DNA from: Tahibacter amnicola
GTDB lineage: Bacteria > Pseudomonadota > Gammaproteobacteria > Xanthomonadales > Rhodanobacteraceae
Length of the DNA stretch: 64,000 bases
Direction: 5' to 3'
Assembly (NCBI RefSeq): GCF_025398735.1
Contig: NZ_CP104694.1
Location: 5,855,465-5,919,464, forward strand
In this document: in pieces, positions 1-7,927 of the stretch
Numbering within the stretch: position 1 is the first letter of the stretch
How the letters are laid out: each line of letters starts with the position of its first letter
The notes under the pieces: model-generated
Told to the model about the DNA's origin: nothing
Database searches by the model: none
What the model saw: the letters and a program-made list of their open reading frames with translations, nothing else
Program-made: the position numbers and the translations under genes

Positions 1-1
1 G

Positions 2-679
2 CGCCACCCGGCCATCATCTGGATCACCGGCGGTGACAACAACACGATCGGCGACGTGTGGAGCGAGGCCGCGCCCGACAATGACCAGACCGCCGCCGCC
101 TACCGGAAGGCCGGAATTGTCATGCTGTTTCCCTCCCAGCGCGGCGGCAATGACCATGCAGGGCCGAAGGAAGGCTTCCTGGGCGAAGTCGACGATGTGA
201 TCGCTGCGGCCGAATTTCTCGCCGCGCAACCGTGGGTCGATCCGGCACGCATCTACCTGGGCGGCCACAGCACGGGCGGCACGCTGGCCCTGCTGACGGC
301 AGAGACGACAGACCGTTTTCGCGCCGTTTTCGCCTTCGGTCCGGTGGCGGACATCGTCGAGTACGGCGCGCGCCATGTGCCGGCGGATCTCGGACAGGCT
401 CGGGAGCGGGCCTTGCGTTCACCGCTGTACTGGCTTGACTCGATTCGCTCGCCCACGTTCGTGATCGAAGGCGAGGAAGGCAATCGCGACGCGCTCGACC
501 AGATGACGGCGCGCAACCGCAATCTAAACAATCGTTTCCTCCTGGTGAAAGGTACCGACCATTTCGCGACGCTGGCGCCGATCAATGCGCTGATTGCGCA
601 GAAGATTCTGGCCGACACCGGGGCCCGGTCCACGCTCACGCTCAGCCAGGCGGAAGTTGCCGCGCCGTTCGCCCGATAG
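2..679 (+). CDS. alpha/beta hydrolase, prolyl-oligopeptidase (S9)-like, 5' truncated
   Basis: The reading frame is open from the window edge, so the N terminus lies outside. It has the nucleophile elbow GHSTG (Ser codon near 269), preceded by the usual PARIYLGG strand. An acidic segment near EGEEGNRDAL and a KGTDHF histidine are in the order Ser-Asp-His expected of S9/dienelactone-hydrolase-type serine hydrolases. The stretch FPSQRGGNDHAG resembles the oxyanion-side loop of acyl-peptide hydrolases. The substrate cannot be told; a peptidase or esterase are both possible. The fold is clear, the function is not. The next gene starts 249 bases downstream, and I see no feature in that gap. Confidence 0.8.
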   Translation, partial: RHPAIIWITGGDNNTIGDVWSEAAPDNDQTAAAYRKAGIVMLFPSQRGGNDHAGPKEGFLGEVDDVIAAAEFLAAQPWVDPARIYLGGHSTGGTLALLTAETTDRFRAVFAFGPVADIVEYGARHVPADLGQARERALRSPLYWLDSIRSPTFVIEGEEGNRDALDQMTARNRNLNNRFLLVKGTDHFATLAPINALIAQKILADTGARSTLTLSQAEVAAPFAR

Positions 680-928
680 GCATGGACGGCACCGCTGTCC
701 GGACATCCCCCACTTGATTGGCAAAAACGGCCATGAGGCGTCACGGGCTGGCCGCTTGGACGCCCCGATCTGACGTGTCCGATCTCTTCCTGTCCGCTCC
801 GGCTGACGTCGGGCCGTCGCCGGTGACAAAAACCCGGCACCCCGCCGCGCCGATTCGCGCGCCGTGACACACATACCCCGTGGCATGGAAGCTGCTATGA
901 CCCCCGTTGAGGTATCAGGGGCCGCGTC

Positions 929-1165
929 ATGCAACCACAAACAAAAACACGCCGGATGGGCAAGGTTTTTCTTTCGGGCAGCGGCGACGCGCCGCTCGAC
1001 GGCGAAACCATCGTGGCGATCGTGCGCGAGAAAAACGGCGAGCTCGTTCCGATCATCGCCGAGTTCCATGCCCACGATGCCGTGTTCGTCGCCGTCGACG
1101 AGCACGATGGCCAGCAGTTCAAGTGGCCCGAGGAAGTCTATTCCTGGTCGCTGCCCCGCAGCTGA
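929..1165 (+). CDS. small hypothetical protein
   Basis: A 78-residue frame that I do not recognise. It is rich in acidic residues and alternates hydrophobic and charged positions, as in a small beta-rich cytoplasmic protein. There is no signal peptide, membrane segment or cysteine pair. A second ATG at 956 (reading MGKVFLSG) is an equally good start, since neither has a strong ribosome binding site. The gene converges on thpR with a 26-base gap. GC-rich DNA makes spurious frames common, so this could be non-coding, but its composition looks like a real protein and no better frame covers the interval. Confidence 0.5.
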   Translation: MQPQTKTRRMGKVFLSGSGDAPLDGETIVAIVREKNGELVPIIAEFHAHDAVFVAVDEHDGQQFKWPEEVYSWSLPRS

Positions 1166-1191
1166 TCAGTTGTCGCACCAACTCGCACGCG

Positions 1192-1746
1192 TCAGCGCGG
1201 CCAACGCGCGATCTCCACATAGGCAGTGTCCTGCGCGAGCTGGCTATCGATGAGAACGAAATGATCGACCGGCCAGGTCACGGGTGCCACTGGCACGGCC
1301 GGCGGATCACCGGGCGGATCGCGCCGGATCGTAAGGTGCGGCACATAGGGCCCGCATTCCACGCGCAGACCGCGCTGGCGCAGAGCAGCGCCCAGGTCGG
1401 TCCATAAGCGATTGAGCGGTTCCGGTGTCTGCGTGACACCTAGCCACCACGGCGCGCGGTGCCTGGAAAACCGCGCCACATGATCGAACGACAACGCGAA
1501 CGGCATCATGGTCACGGCATCGCCTGCGGCCACTGCGTCGCTCAGGGCGCGCTCGCTGCAATCGGCCGCAAAATCGCCGAGGAATTGCAACGTGACATGG
1601 AAGCGCGCCGGCCTCACCCAGCGACCACCACCGGTGCAACGACGACGCAGGTCGTCGACCACCTCGGCCAGCGCGACGCGCACCGGCGGCGTCGGCCACA
1701 ACGCAAAAAACAGTCGACGCGCGGCAGATGACGATGGCCTGGACAT
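1192..1746 (-). CDS. thpR: RNA 2',3'-cyclic phosphodiesterase (LigT/ThpR family)
   Basis: This 184-residue 2H phosphoesterase has both signature tetrapeptides: HVTL (His50, Thr52) and HLTI (His137, Thr139). Two HxTx motifs about 85 residues apart define the family, which opens 2',3'-cyclic phosphates on RNA and was first found as a 2'-5' tRNA ligase activity. The length matches the family, and the N-terminal RLFFALWP strand is typical. I chose the ATG at 1746 rather than the one at 1767 because GGAG lies six bases before it. The enzyme is cytoplasmic. It is divergent from the pectate-lyase-like gene. Confidence 0.93.
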   Translation of the reverse strand: MSRPSSSAARRLFFALWPTPPVRVALAEVVDDLRRRCTGGGRWVRPARFHVTLQFLGDFAADCSERALSDAVAAGDAVTMMPFALSFDHVARFSRHRAPWWLGVTQTPEPLNRLWTDLGAALRQRGLRVECGPYVPHLTIRRDPPGDPPAVPVAPVTWPVDHFVLIDSQLAQDTAYVEIARWPR

Positions 1747-1948
1747 GATGCGCTCCGGTTGGGCCAATGCATCCTAGGATCACGCTGCCGGAGGCTCAAT
1801 GGTCCACGCCGGTGGCATCGCGACGTGGCGCGCACCCGGCCGCTTCTTCGGTTATGCGACCGGCGTGGCATTTCCACGGTGCAGCCCGCACAGTTCCACC
1901 GCGAGCGCTGTGCTATTGCTACCGCCATCCTGTCGGGGAGCTAACGGC

Positions 1949-3394
1949 ATGCGGGCGCGTCCGCTTTCACTCATCCTGGGATTGGCCCTGGCCCATGCGG
2001 GCGCGGCGGTGGCGCTGCCGGCCTTTCCCGGCGCGCAAGGTTTTGGCGCCGTGGCAACCGGTGGTCGCGGCGGCCAGGTGATCAAGGTCACCACACTCAA
2101 TCCGAGTGGACCTGGCAGCCTGCAGGCTGCACTCAATACACCCGGCCCGCGCATCATCGTGTTTGCCGTCTCGGGCGTCATTGACGGACGCAGCCTGCCG
2201 GACGCGACGTTCTGGATTCCCCACGGCGATGTCACCATCGCCGGCCAGACCGCCAGCGCGCTGGGACGCGGCATCACGCTGTATGGCCACCTCTACACCG
2301 AGTGGCCGGAAACAACCGGCAACATCATCCTGCGGCACGTCCGCGTACGCCCACCCACGCCGGCCGGGGGCGGCCAGAGCCCCTCGAACCAGCACGACGC
2401 CATCCAGTTTTCCGCCGCGCGCCGCGTGATGATCGATCATGTCGACGTCACCCACGGCGCCGACGAACAGATGGACTTTTTCACCGGCGCACAGGAAGTG
2501 ACCGTGCAGTGGTCCATGATCGGCTTCGGGCTTATCGACGTGGGCGACGGCCAGCACAATTTCGGCATCATCAACGGCCCGGGCGGCGGCCGTTTCTCGG
2601 TGCACCACAATTTCTTCGTGCACAACCGCAACCGGAGCCCCGCCATCGCCGATGGCCCGGCCGAGTCGATCAACAACCTCGTGTACAACTTCCGCGAGGG
2701 TTTCGTACACAACAATCCCGCATCGGGACAGTTCAACCTCATCGGCAACCACTTCCGCACCGGCCCCAATGCGACGACCACTCCGTTGTGGTTCGATCCG
2801 GAAGAGAATTCCCTGCCTTCCGGATATCACGTCGCCGACAACTATCTCGATCGCCCCGGCAATTTCGTGGGCCGCATCGACAACCCGTTTGCCGACAACT
2901 TCGGCAGCAACGGCAGCACGCTTGTCAACTTCCGCGAGGAGTACACGTTTTATTGCTGCGGCATCCATGCCGGCCTGGCCGCCAACCCCGCACCATTCAA
3001 CTACAGCGGCAACACCGGCTACGTCCCGGTGGCCACGCAGGCGAATGCGACCGCCGCGGGCGCCGTGTTTGACCGTGCCGGTGCGTATCCGCGCGATCAG
3101 GTCGCGACGGCGGCACGGACCGAATACACCGCGCGCTCGGGCAGCTGGGGCAATCGCTTCCTGGACAGCAGCCAATGGATGACCGGCCTGCCCGCGCCGT
3201 CGGCGCCGCCGGTGGATACGGATAACGACGGCATGCCTAACGCCTGGGAGACCGCCCACGGCCTGAACCCCTCGGTCAACGACGCGGCCCTCGTCCGCCC
3301 GTCGGGCTATACCGCCATCGAGGAATACATCAATGAACTGGCCGATTCCCTGACTGGACCGGTCGACGCCATCTTCGCCAACGGTTTCCAGTAA
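1949..3394 (+). CDS. secreted pectate lyase-like beta-helix protein with C-terminal IFANGFQ tail
   Basis: A 481-residue exported protein. The start at 1949 has GGGGAG eight bases upstream and gives a signal peptide ending near AVALPAFPG. The mature N terminus FPGAQGFGA and the following GGRGG..VTTLN..GPGSL..A segment are typical of polysaccharide lyase family 1-like parallel beta-helices. Repeated short strands such as NIILRHVRVR and VMIDHVDVTHG support the fold. Near the C terminus DTDNDGMPNAWE is a thrombospondin-type-3-like calcium loop. The protein ends GPVDAIFANGFQ, a tail shared with two other exported proteins in this window. Likely role: cleavage of pectin or a related polyuronide outside the cell. 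The substrate is not proven. Confidence 0.85.
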   Translation: MRARPLSLILGLALAHAGAAVALPAFPGAQGFGAVATGGRGGQVIKVTTLNPSGPGSLQAALNTPGPRIIVFAVSGVIDGRSLPDATFWIPHGDVTIAGQTASALGRGITLYGHLYTEWPETTGNIILRHVRVRPPTPAGGGQSPSNQHDAIQFSAARRVMIDHVDVTHGADEQMDFFTGAQEVTVQWSMIGFGLIDVGDGQHNFGIINGPGGGRFSVHHNFFVHNRNRSPAIADGPAESINNLVYNFREGFVHNNPASGQFNLIGNHFRTGPNATTTPLWFDPEENSLPSGYHVADNYLDRPGNFVGRIDNPFADNFGSNGSTLVNFREEYTFYCCGIHAGLAANPAPFNYSGNTGYVPVATQANATAAGAVFDRAGAYPRDQVATAARTEYTARSGSWGNRFLDSSQWMTGLPAPSAPPVDTDNDGMPNAWETAHGLNPSVNDAALVRPSGYTAIEEYINELADSLTGPVDAIFANGFQ

Positions 3395-3416
3395 ACGGGC
3401 AGTACGCCGCAGCCGA

Positions 3417-3447
3417 TTGACTCGGACGTCTATACGTCTTAACGTCC
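3417..3447 (+). promoter_or_regulatory. metE promoter with tandem AGACGTCT-like operator boxes
   Basis: Three contiguous 8-base units, ggacgtct / atacgtct / taacgtcc (3424-3447), form an approximate inverted repeat whose outer arms CGGACGT and ACGTCCG (3423-3429 and 3442-3448) match exactly. A TTGACT hexamer (3417-3422) and a weak TAACGT hexamer (3440-3445) 17 bases apart would put the boxes inside the promoter. The same 8-base unit is repeated upstream of metX. It resembles the MetJ met box, but in Xanthomonadales the described methionine repressor is SamR (ArsR family), so the binding protein is not decided. Confidence 0.6.
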
Positions 3448-3640
3448 GCGGCGTTGATGGTTCCGGGAGTCACGCCCCGGATGAAAAGGGAATCCGGTTG
3501 GAATCCGGAGCTGCCCCGCAGCGGTAATTGGAAACGACCTTCGCCAATGGCACTGGCTCCCCTGCCGGGAAGCGGCGAACAGTAGGCAAGCGGTGATCAA
3601 GACACCGCCACGTCCATAAGCCCGAAGACCTGCCTCGACC
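3445..3640 (+). promoter_or_regulatory. cobalamin (B12) riboswitch
   Basis: The conserved core is easy to read: a GATGAAAAGGGAATCCGG block, GGAATCCGGAGCTG, then the near-invariant GCTGCCCCGCAGCGGTAA (ending near 3528), and the B12-box-like GAAGACCTGCC at 3623-3633. Order and spacing fit the AdoCbl class. It sits in the leader of metE, the cobalamin-independent methionine synthase, a classic target: with B12 present the MetH route can work and MetE is shut off. Downstream, a perfect hairpin CGAAAGC-AACC-GCTTTCG (3640-3657) and a CCGGC/GCCGG hairpin near 3693-3706 are candidates for the expression platform. There is no T-run, which favours translational or Rho-dependent control. Confidence 0.93.
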
Positions 3641-3832
3641 GAAAGCAACCGCTTTCGTACGACCTGGAGCTCCGCGGGGAGACATCCGGACACCGGCGCA
3701 TGCCGGTCTTCGGCGTTTGTCCGCGATTCCGGTTCGCCCGCGGGGGCGAAGGGTCAGGCCATGCCGGCAGACGCTGCGGCGTGTCGTGCCTTCGTTCCTC
3801 TCGGCGTACTCACAAACGCTGGAGGAATTGCA

Positions 3833-6124
3833 ATGTCTTTGGTTACTTATCTCGGTTTTCCCCGCATCGGTTTGAAGCGCGAGCTCAAGCGGGCGCTGGA
3901 AAGCTTCTGGCGCGGCGAGTCCGACGCCGCGGCCCTGCAGCAGGCTGCGTCGGAATTGCGCCTGCGTCACTGGCGCCTGGCCCAGGATGCCGGGGCAGAT
4001 GTCGTGCCCGTCAACGACTTCTCGCTCTACGACCATGTCCTCGATCACGCCGTCATGTTCGACGCCGTGCCCGATTCCCACCGAGCCGTGCTCGATGCGG
4101 ATTTTCTCACCGGCTATTTCGCCCTCGCCCGCGGCCTGCAGAAGGACGGACACGATCTGCGCGCGCTGGAAATGACCAAGTGGTTCGACACCAACTATCA
4201 CTACCTGGTACCGGAACTGCGACGCGGCCAAACGTTCCGCCTGCGCGATGACAAGCCCGTACGGGAATTCATCCAGGCACGCGACGCCGGGCTTCGTCCC
4301 CGGCCCGTGCTGCTGGGCCCCGTGAGCTTCCTGCTGCTGGCCAAGACCACCGACGGCAGCGCGCGACTGGCCCTGCTCGACGCCCTGCTGCCCTGCTACG
4401 TGCAGCTGCTGGCGGCACTCAAGCAGGCGGGCGCGGAATGGGTGCAGATCGACGAGCCGTTCCTGGTGCTCGATCTGGACGAGGACACGCGCCACGCGTA
4501 CGAGCACGCGTGGGAAGTGCTGTCCAGGGCAGACGGACCGAAGCGGTTGCTGACCACGTACTTTGGCGCATTGGGTGACAACGCGGCATTTGCCGCACGG
4601 TTGCCGGCCAACGGCCTGCACATCGACCTGGTCCGCGGGCCCGACCAGCTCGACGACGTGCTCAGGGTACTGCCGTCCGACCGCACGCTCAGCCTGGGCC
4701 TGGCCGATGGCCGGAACGTATGGCGCGCGGACCTGGACAAGGCCTTGCTGGCCTCGCAGCGCGCACATGCGCAGCTGCCGTCCCGGCAGATCTGGCTGTC
4801 CAGCTCGTGCTCGCTGCTGCATGTACCAATCGACCTGGCGCCGGAGACGGCACTGCCCGGCGCGATTCGTCCCTGGCTGTCGTTCGCGCGGCAGAAGATC
4901 GAGGAGCTGCGCACCATCGCCGACGCTCAGCGCAACGATGCAGGGGCTCTGGCAGCCCTTGCCGCGGCACGTGCGGCACGCGCGGCGCGCCTGCTGTCGC
5001 CGCTGGTGACCCGCCCGGGGCTGCGGCGCCGGCTGGAAGCGCTCACCGCGGACCAGGGCACGCGCAAAAGTCCCTACGCCGTGCGTGCGGAACGCCAGCG
5101 CGAAGCCCTGCGGCTGCCGCTGTTTCCGACCACCACGATTGGGTCCTTTCCCCAGACCAGGGCAGTGCGAGAGGCACGCGCCCGCAACCGCGCGGGCCTG
5201 CTGAGCGATGCGGACTACCAGGCGTACCTGGAGAAGGAAACGGCCGCCGCCGTGCAGACGCAGGAGCAGTTGGGCATCGACGTGCTGGTGCACGGGGAGT
5301 TCGAGCGCAACGACATGGTGGAGTACTTCGGCGAGCAGCTCGACGGCTACGCCTTCACCCGGCTCGGCTGGGTGCAGAGCTACGGATCGCGCTGTGTCAA
5401 ACCGCCGATCATCTACGGCGATGTCACGCGTCCTGCCGCGATGACGGTGCAGTGGTCGCGCTATGCCCAGTCACTGACGATACTGCCGATGAAAGGCATG
5501 CTGACCGGCCCGGTGACCATGCTCAACTGGTCGTTTGTCCGCGATGACCAACCCCGCGCGGACACCTGTCGGCAAATCGCCCTGGCCCTGCGCGACGAGG
5601 TGCTCGACCTGGAAGCCGCTGGGATCCGCATCATCCAGATCGACGAGCCCGCTCTGCGCGAAGGCTTGCCGCTGCGTCGCACGGACTGGGCCGCCTACCT
5701 GCAGTGGGCAGTGGAGTGCTTCCGCCTGACGGCTAACGGCGTGGCGGACGAAACCCAGATCCACACGCACATGTGCTATTCGGAGTTCAACGACATCATC
5801 GACGCGGTGGCGGCGATGGATGCCGACGTGGTGTCGATCGAGACCTCCCGTTCGCGCATGGAACTGCTCGATGCCTTCGTGCGGTTCCGCTATCCCAACG
5901 GTATCGGCCCCGGCGTCTACGACATTCACTCGCCCCGCGTGCCCGGCAAGGCGGAGATGCTGGGCCTGCTGCGCAAGGCGTTGGATGTCCTGCCGGCCGA
6001 ACAGTTGTGGGTGAACCCGGACTGCGGCCTGAAGACCCGTGACTGGCCGGAGGTCCGCACGGCCCTGGCGGCAATGGTGTCCGCGGCACGTGAACTGCGC
6101 CTGGGCGTCGAAGCCGCCGCCTGA
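3833..6124 (+). CDS. metE: 5-methyltetrahydropteroyltriglutamate-homocysteine methyltransferase (cobalamin-independent methionine synthase)
   Basis: This 763-residue protein makes methionine from homocysteine and methyl-tetrahydrofolate-polyglutamate without B12. The length equals the family norm (E. coli 753). The zinc ligands are visible as His646 and Cys648 in THMCYSEF, Glu670 in VVSIETS and Cys731 in NPDCGLKTR. Other family marks are GEFERNDMVEYF and FPTTTIGSFPQT. The start was set at 3833, where GGAGGA lies upstream, rather than at upstream in-frame ATGs. The cobalamin riboswitch and tandem operator in its leader make control by B12 and the methionine pool likely. It is cytoplasmic. Confidence 0.97.
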   Translation: MSLVTYLGFPRIGLKRELKRALESFWRGESDAAALQQAASELRLRHWRLAQDAGADVVPVNDFSLYDHVLDHAVMFDAVPDSHRAVLDADFLTGYFALARGLQKDGHDLRALEMTKWFDTNYHYLVPELRRGQTFRLRDDKPVREFIQARDAGLRPRPVLLGPVSFLLLAKTTDGSARLALLDALLPCYVQLLAALKQAGAEWVQIDEPFLVLDLDEDTRHAYEHAWEVLSRADGPKRLLTTYFGALGDNAAFAARLPANGLHIDLVRGPDQLDDVLRVLPSDRTLSLGLADGRNVWRADLDKALLASQRAHAQLPSRQIWLSSSCSLLHVPIDLAPETALPGAIRPWLSFARQKIEELRTIADAQRNDAGALAALAAARAARAARLLSPLVTRPGLRRRLEALTADQGTRKSPYAVRAERQREALRLPLFPTTTIGSFPQTRAVREARARNRAGLLSDADYQAYLEKETAAAVQTQEQLGIDVLVHGEFERNDMVEYFGEQLDGYAFTRLGWVQSYGSRCVKPPIIYGDVTRPAAMTVQWSRYAQSLTILPMKGMLTGPVTMLNWSFVRDDQPRADTCRQIALALRDEVLDLEAAGIRIIQIDEPALREGLPLRRTDWAAYLQWAVECFRLTANGVADETQIHTHMCYSEFNDIIDAVAAMDADVVSIETSRSRMELLDAFVRFRYPNGIGPGVYDIHSPRVPGKAEMLGLLRKALDVLPAEQLWVNPDCGLKTRDWPEVRTALAAMVSAARELRLGVEAAA

Positions 6125-6133
6125 CGCACCCCG

Positions 6134-6162
6134 GCGACGGCAGGCGCCACACCTGCCGTCGC
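6134..6162. terminator. GC-rich hairpin between convergent metE and glutaredoxin-like gene
   Basis: A perfect 11-base-pair stem, GCGACGGCAGG and CCTGCCGTCGC, with a 7-base loop, 9 bases after the metE stop. There is no T tract on either strand. It is probably a shared 3' end for two convergent transcripts, or an RNA-protecting hairpin. Confidence 0.5.
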
Positions 6163-6165
6163 TGC

Positions 6166-6393
6166 TCAAGGGCCGGCCAGAAAGCGGGCCAGGGACGGGC
6201 TGTCGAAGGGCCAGTCGAGCTCGCGCCCCGATGCGGTATCGCGCAATACGGGAATGCGTACGCCGTAGCGTTCGTCGAGTGCGGCATCGTCACCGATATC
6301 GACCGATTCGAACGCGATACCGGCCGCCGCAGCCAGGGCCGCGGCTTCCTCGCACAGATGGCAGTCGTCAAGCGAATAGAGAATGTAGGCCAT
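6166..6393 (-). CDS. glutaredoxin family protein (DUF836-like thioredoxin fold)
   Basis: A 75-residue protein starting MAYILYSLDDCHLCEE. The CHLC redox motif (Cys11, Cys14) after a short beta strand, a later RIPVL with the cis-proline, and the small size fit the minimal thioredoxin-fold family often named glutaredoxin family or DUF836. It probably reduces disulfides or small oxidants in the cytoplasm; the partner is unknown. It is convergent with metE and divergent from sdaA with a 64-base gap. Confidence 0.85.
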   Translation of the reverse strand: MAYILYSLDDCHLCEEAAALAAAAGIAFESVDIGDDAALDERYGVRIPVLRDTASGRELDWPFDSPSLARFLAGP

Positions 6394-6457
6394 ATACCGT
6401 GTACCCCTGGAGCGGGTCGTAGAATAATCGCGGCCCTTCCCCGCCGGAATCCCGCCC

Positions 6458-7840
6458 ATGGCCGTCAGCGTTTTCGACATCTTCAAGATCGGCATCGGGC
6501 CGTCCTCCTCGCACACGGTGGGCCCGATGCGGGCGGCGGCGCGCTTTGTCAATCGCTGGGTCGACGAACGCGGGCTGCTCGACCGCGTGGTGCGGATCCG
6601 CGGCGAACTGTTCGGCTCGCTCGCCCATACCGGCCGCGGCCACGGCACGGACAAGGCGGTGCTCTGCGGGTTCGAAGGCGAATTTCCGGACCAGATCGAT
6701 CCGGACATCATCGACAACAAGCTGGCCCGTATCCGTAGCGAAAAGCGTATCCGCCTGCTCGGACGCCACGACATCGCGTTCGACGAAAAGGGTGACCTGG
6801 TTTTCAACAAGCGCCAGAAGCTGCCCTACCACACCAATGGCATGCGGTTTACCGCCTACGGTGCCAATGACGAAGTACTCGCGACGCGCGACTACTACTC
6901 GGTGGGCGGCGGCTTCGTAGTCAATCACGACGAAGCTGCGGAAGACCGTATCGTCCCCGATACGACGCCCGTGGCGCACCCGTTCCACAGCGGTGACGAA
7001 CTTCTGCAGCGTTGCCAGGAATCGGGCAAGACCATCGCCGGGGTGATGCTCGATAACGAGCTGTCCTGGCGCAGCGCCGATGAGGTGCGCAGCGGCCTGC
7101 TCACAATCTGGCGCGCCATGCAGAGCTGCGTAGCGCGCGGCGTGCGCGAAGCGGGCGTACTGCCGGGCGGTCTCAAAGTCGTGCGGCGCGCGCCGAGCAT
7201 GCAGGCGGAGCTGCTGGCCCGGCCGGAGGCCGCACTGAAGGATCCGCTGACGATCCTGGACTGGGTCAACCTCTATGCGCTGGCGGTCAACGAGGAAAAC
7301 GCCGCCGGCGGACGCGTCGTCACCGCGCCGACCAACGGCGCGGCGGGCATCATTCCCGCGGTGCTGCACTACTTTGACCGCTTTTGCCCGAGTGCGAGCG
7401 AAGACGGCATCATCGACTTCCTGCTCACCGCCGGCGCCATCGGCATCCTGTACAAGGAAAACGCGTCGATCTCCGGCGCCGAGGTGGGTTGCCAGGGCGA
7501 AGTCGGCGTCGCCTGCTCAATGGCCGCTGGCGGCCTGACGGCGGCACTCGGCGGCACCATCTACCAGGTGGAGAACGCCGCCGAAATCGGGATGGAGCAC
7601 AACCTCGGCCTGACCTGCGACCCGATCGGGGGGCTGGTGCAGATCCCCTGCATCGAGCGCAACGCCATGGGCGCGGTAAAGGCGATCAATGCCTCACGCA
7701 TGGCGCTGCGCGGCGACGGCAAGCACCGAGTTTCGCTCGACAAGGTCATCAAGACCATGCGCGACACCGGCAAGGACATGCAGGACAAGTACAAGGAAAC
7801 CAGCCGCGGCGGGCTCGCCGTCAACGTGATCGAGTGCTGA
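6458..7840 (+). CDS. sdaA: L-serine ammonia-lyase (iron-sulfur type)
   Basis: This 460-residue enzyme deaminates L-serine to pyruvate using a [4Fe-4S] cluster. The N terminus [20 protein letters not shown] is the hallmark of the beta domain. Cluster cysteines are visible in the alpha domain at [16 protein letters not shown] and in [14 protein letters not shown]. Both domains are in one chain, as in E. coli SdaA. It is the only gene of its transcription unit and converges on the thrA end of the methionine operon. Its place links serine breakdown to neighbouring amino acid genes but no regulation is visible. Confidence 0.97.
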   Translation: MAVSVFDIFKIGIGPSSSHTVGPMRAAARFVNRWVDERGLLDRVVRIRGELFGSLAHTGRGHGTDKAVLCGFEGEFPDQIDPDIIDNKLARIRSEKRIRLLGRHDIAFDEKGDLVFNKRQKLPYHTNGMRFTAYGANDEVLATRDYYSVGGGFVVNHDEAAEDRIVPDTTPVAHPFHSGDELLQRCQESGKTIAGVMLDNELSWRSADEVRSGLLTIWRAMQSCVARGVREAGVLPGGLKVVRRAPSMQAELLARPEAALKDPLTILDWVNLYALAVNEENAAGGRVVTAPTNGAAGIIPAVLHYFDRFCPSASEDGIIDFLLTAGAIGILYKENASISGAEVGCQGEVGVACSMAAGGLTAALGGTIYQVENAAEIGMEHNLGLTCDPIGGLVQIPCIERNAMGAVKAINASRMALRGDGKHRVSLDKVIKTMRDTGKDMQDKYKETSRGGLAVNVIEC

Positions 7841-7873
7841 TCAGGACGACGTGTTTCGCCAGAAGTGGACGCC

Positions 7874-7910
7874 CACCCGGGGAGGGCCGTATCGCGGCCA
7901 TCCCCAGGTG
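7874..7910. terminator. long imperfect hairpin between convergent sdaA and thrA
   Basis: The arms CACC-c-GGGGA-g-GGCCG and CGGCC-a-TCCCC-a-GGTG pair over 14 base pairs with two mismatches around a five-base loop. It lies in the 87-base convergent gap and has no T tract on either side. Probably a bidirectional transcript end. Confidence 0.5.
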
Positions 7911-7927
7911 ACGGCAGAACACCTGAT

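Noticed and set aside
3424-3447. Naming the met operators as true MetJ boxes
   Set aside because: The 8-base unit matches the MetJ box, but MetJ is known from enteric and related groups and the described regulator in Xanthomonadales is SamR. Sequence alone cannot choose.
3470-5293. A 607-residue minus-strand frame across the B12 riboswitch and metE
   Set aside because: It runs opposite a structured RNA and a well-defined enzyme and has no recognisable protein features.
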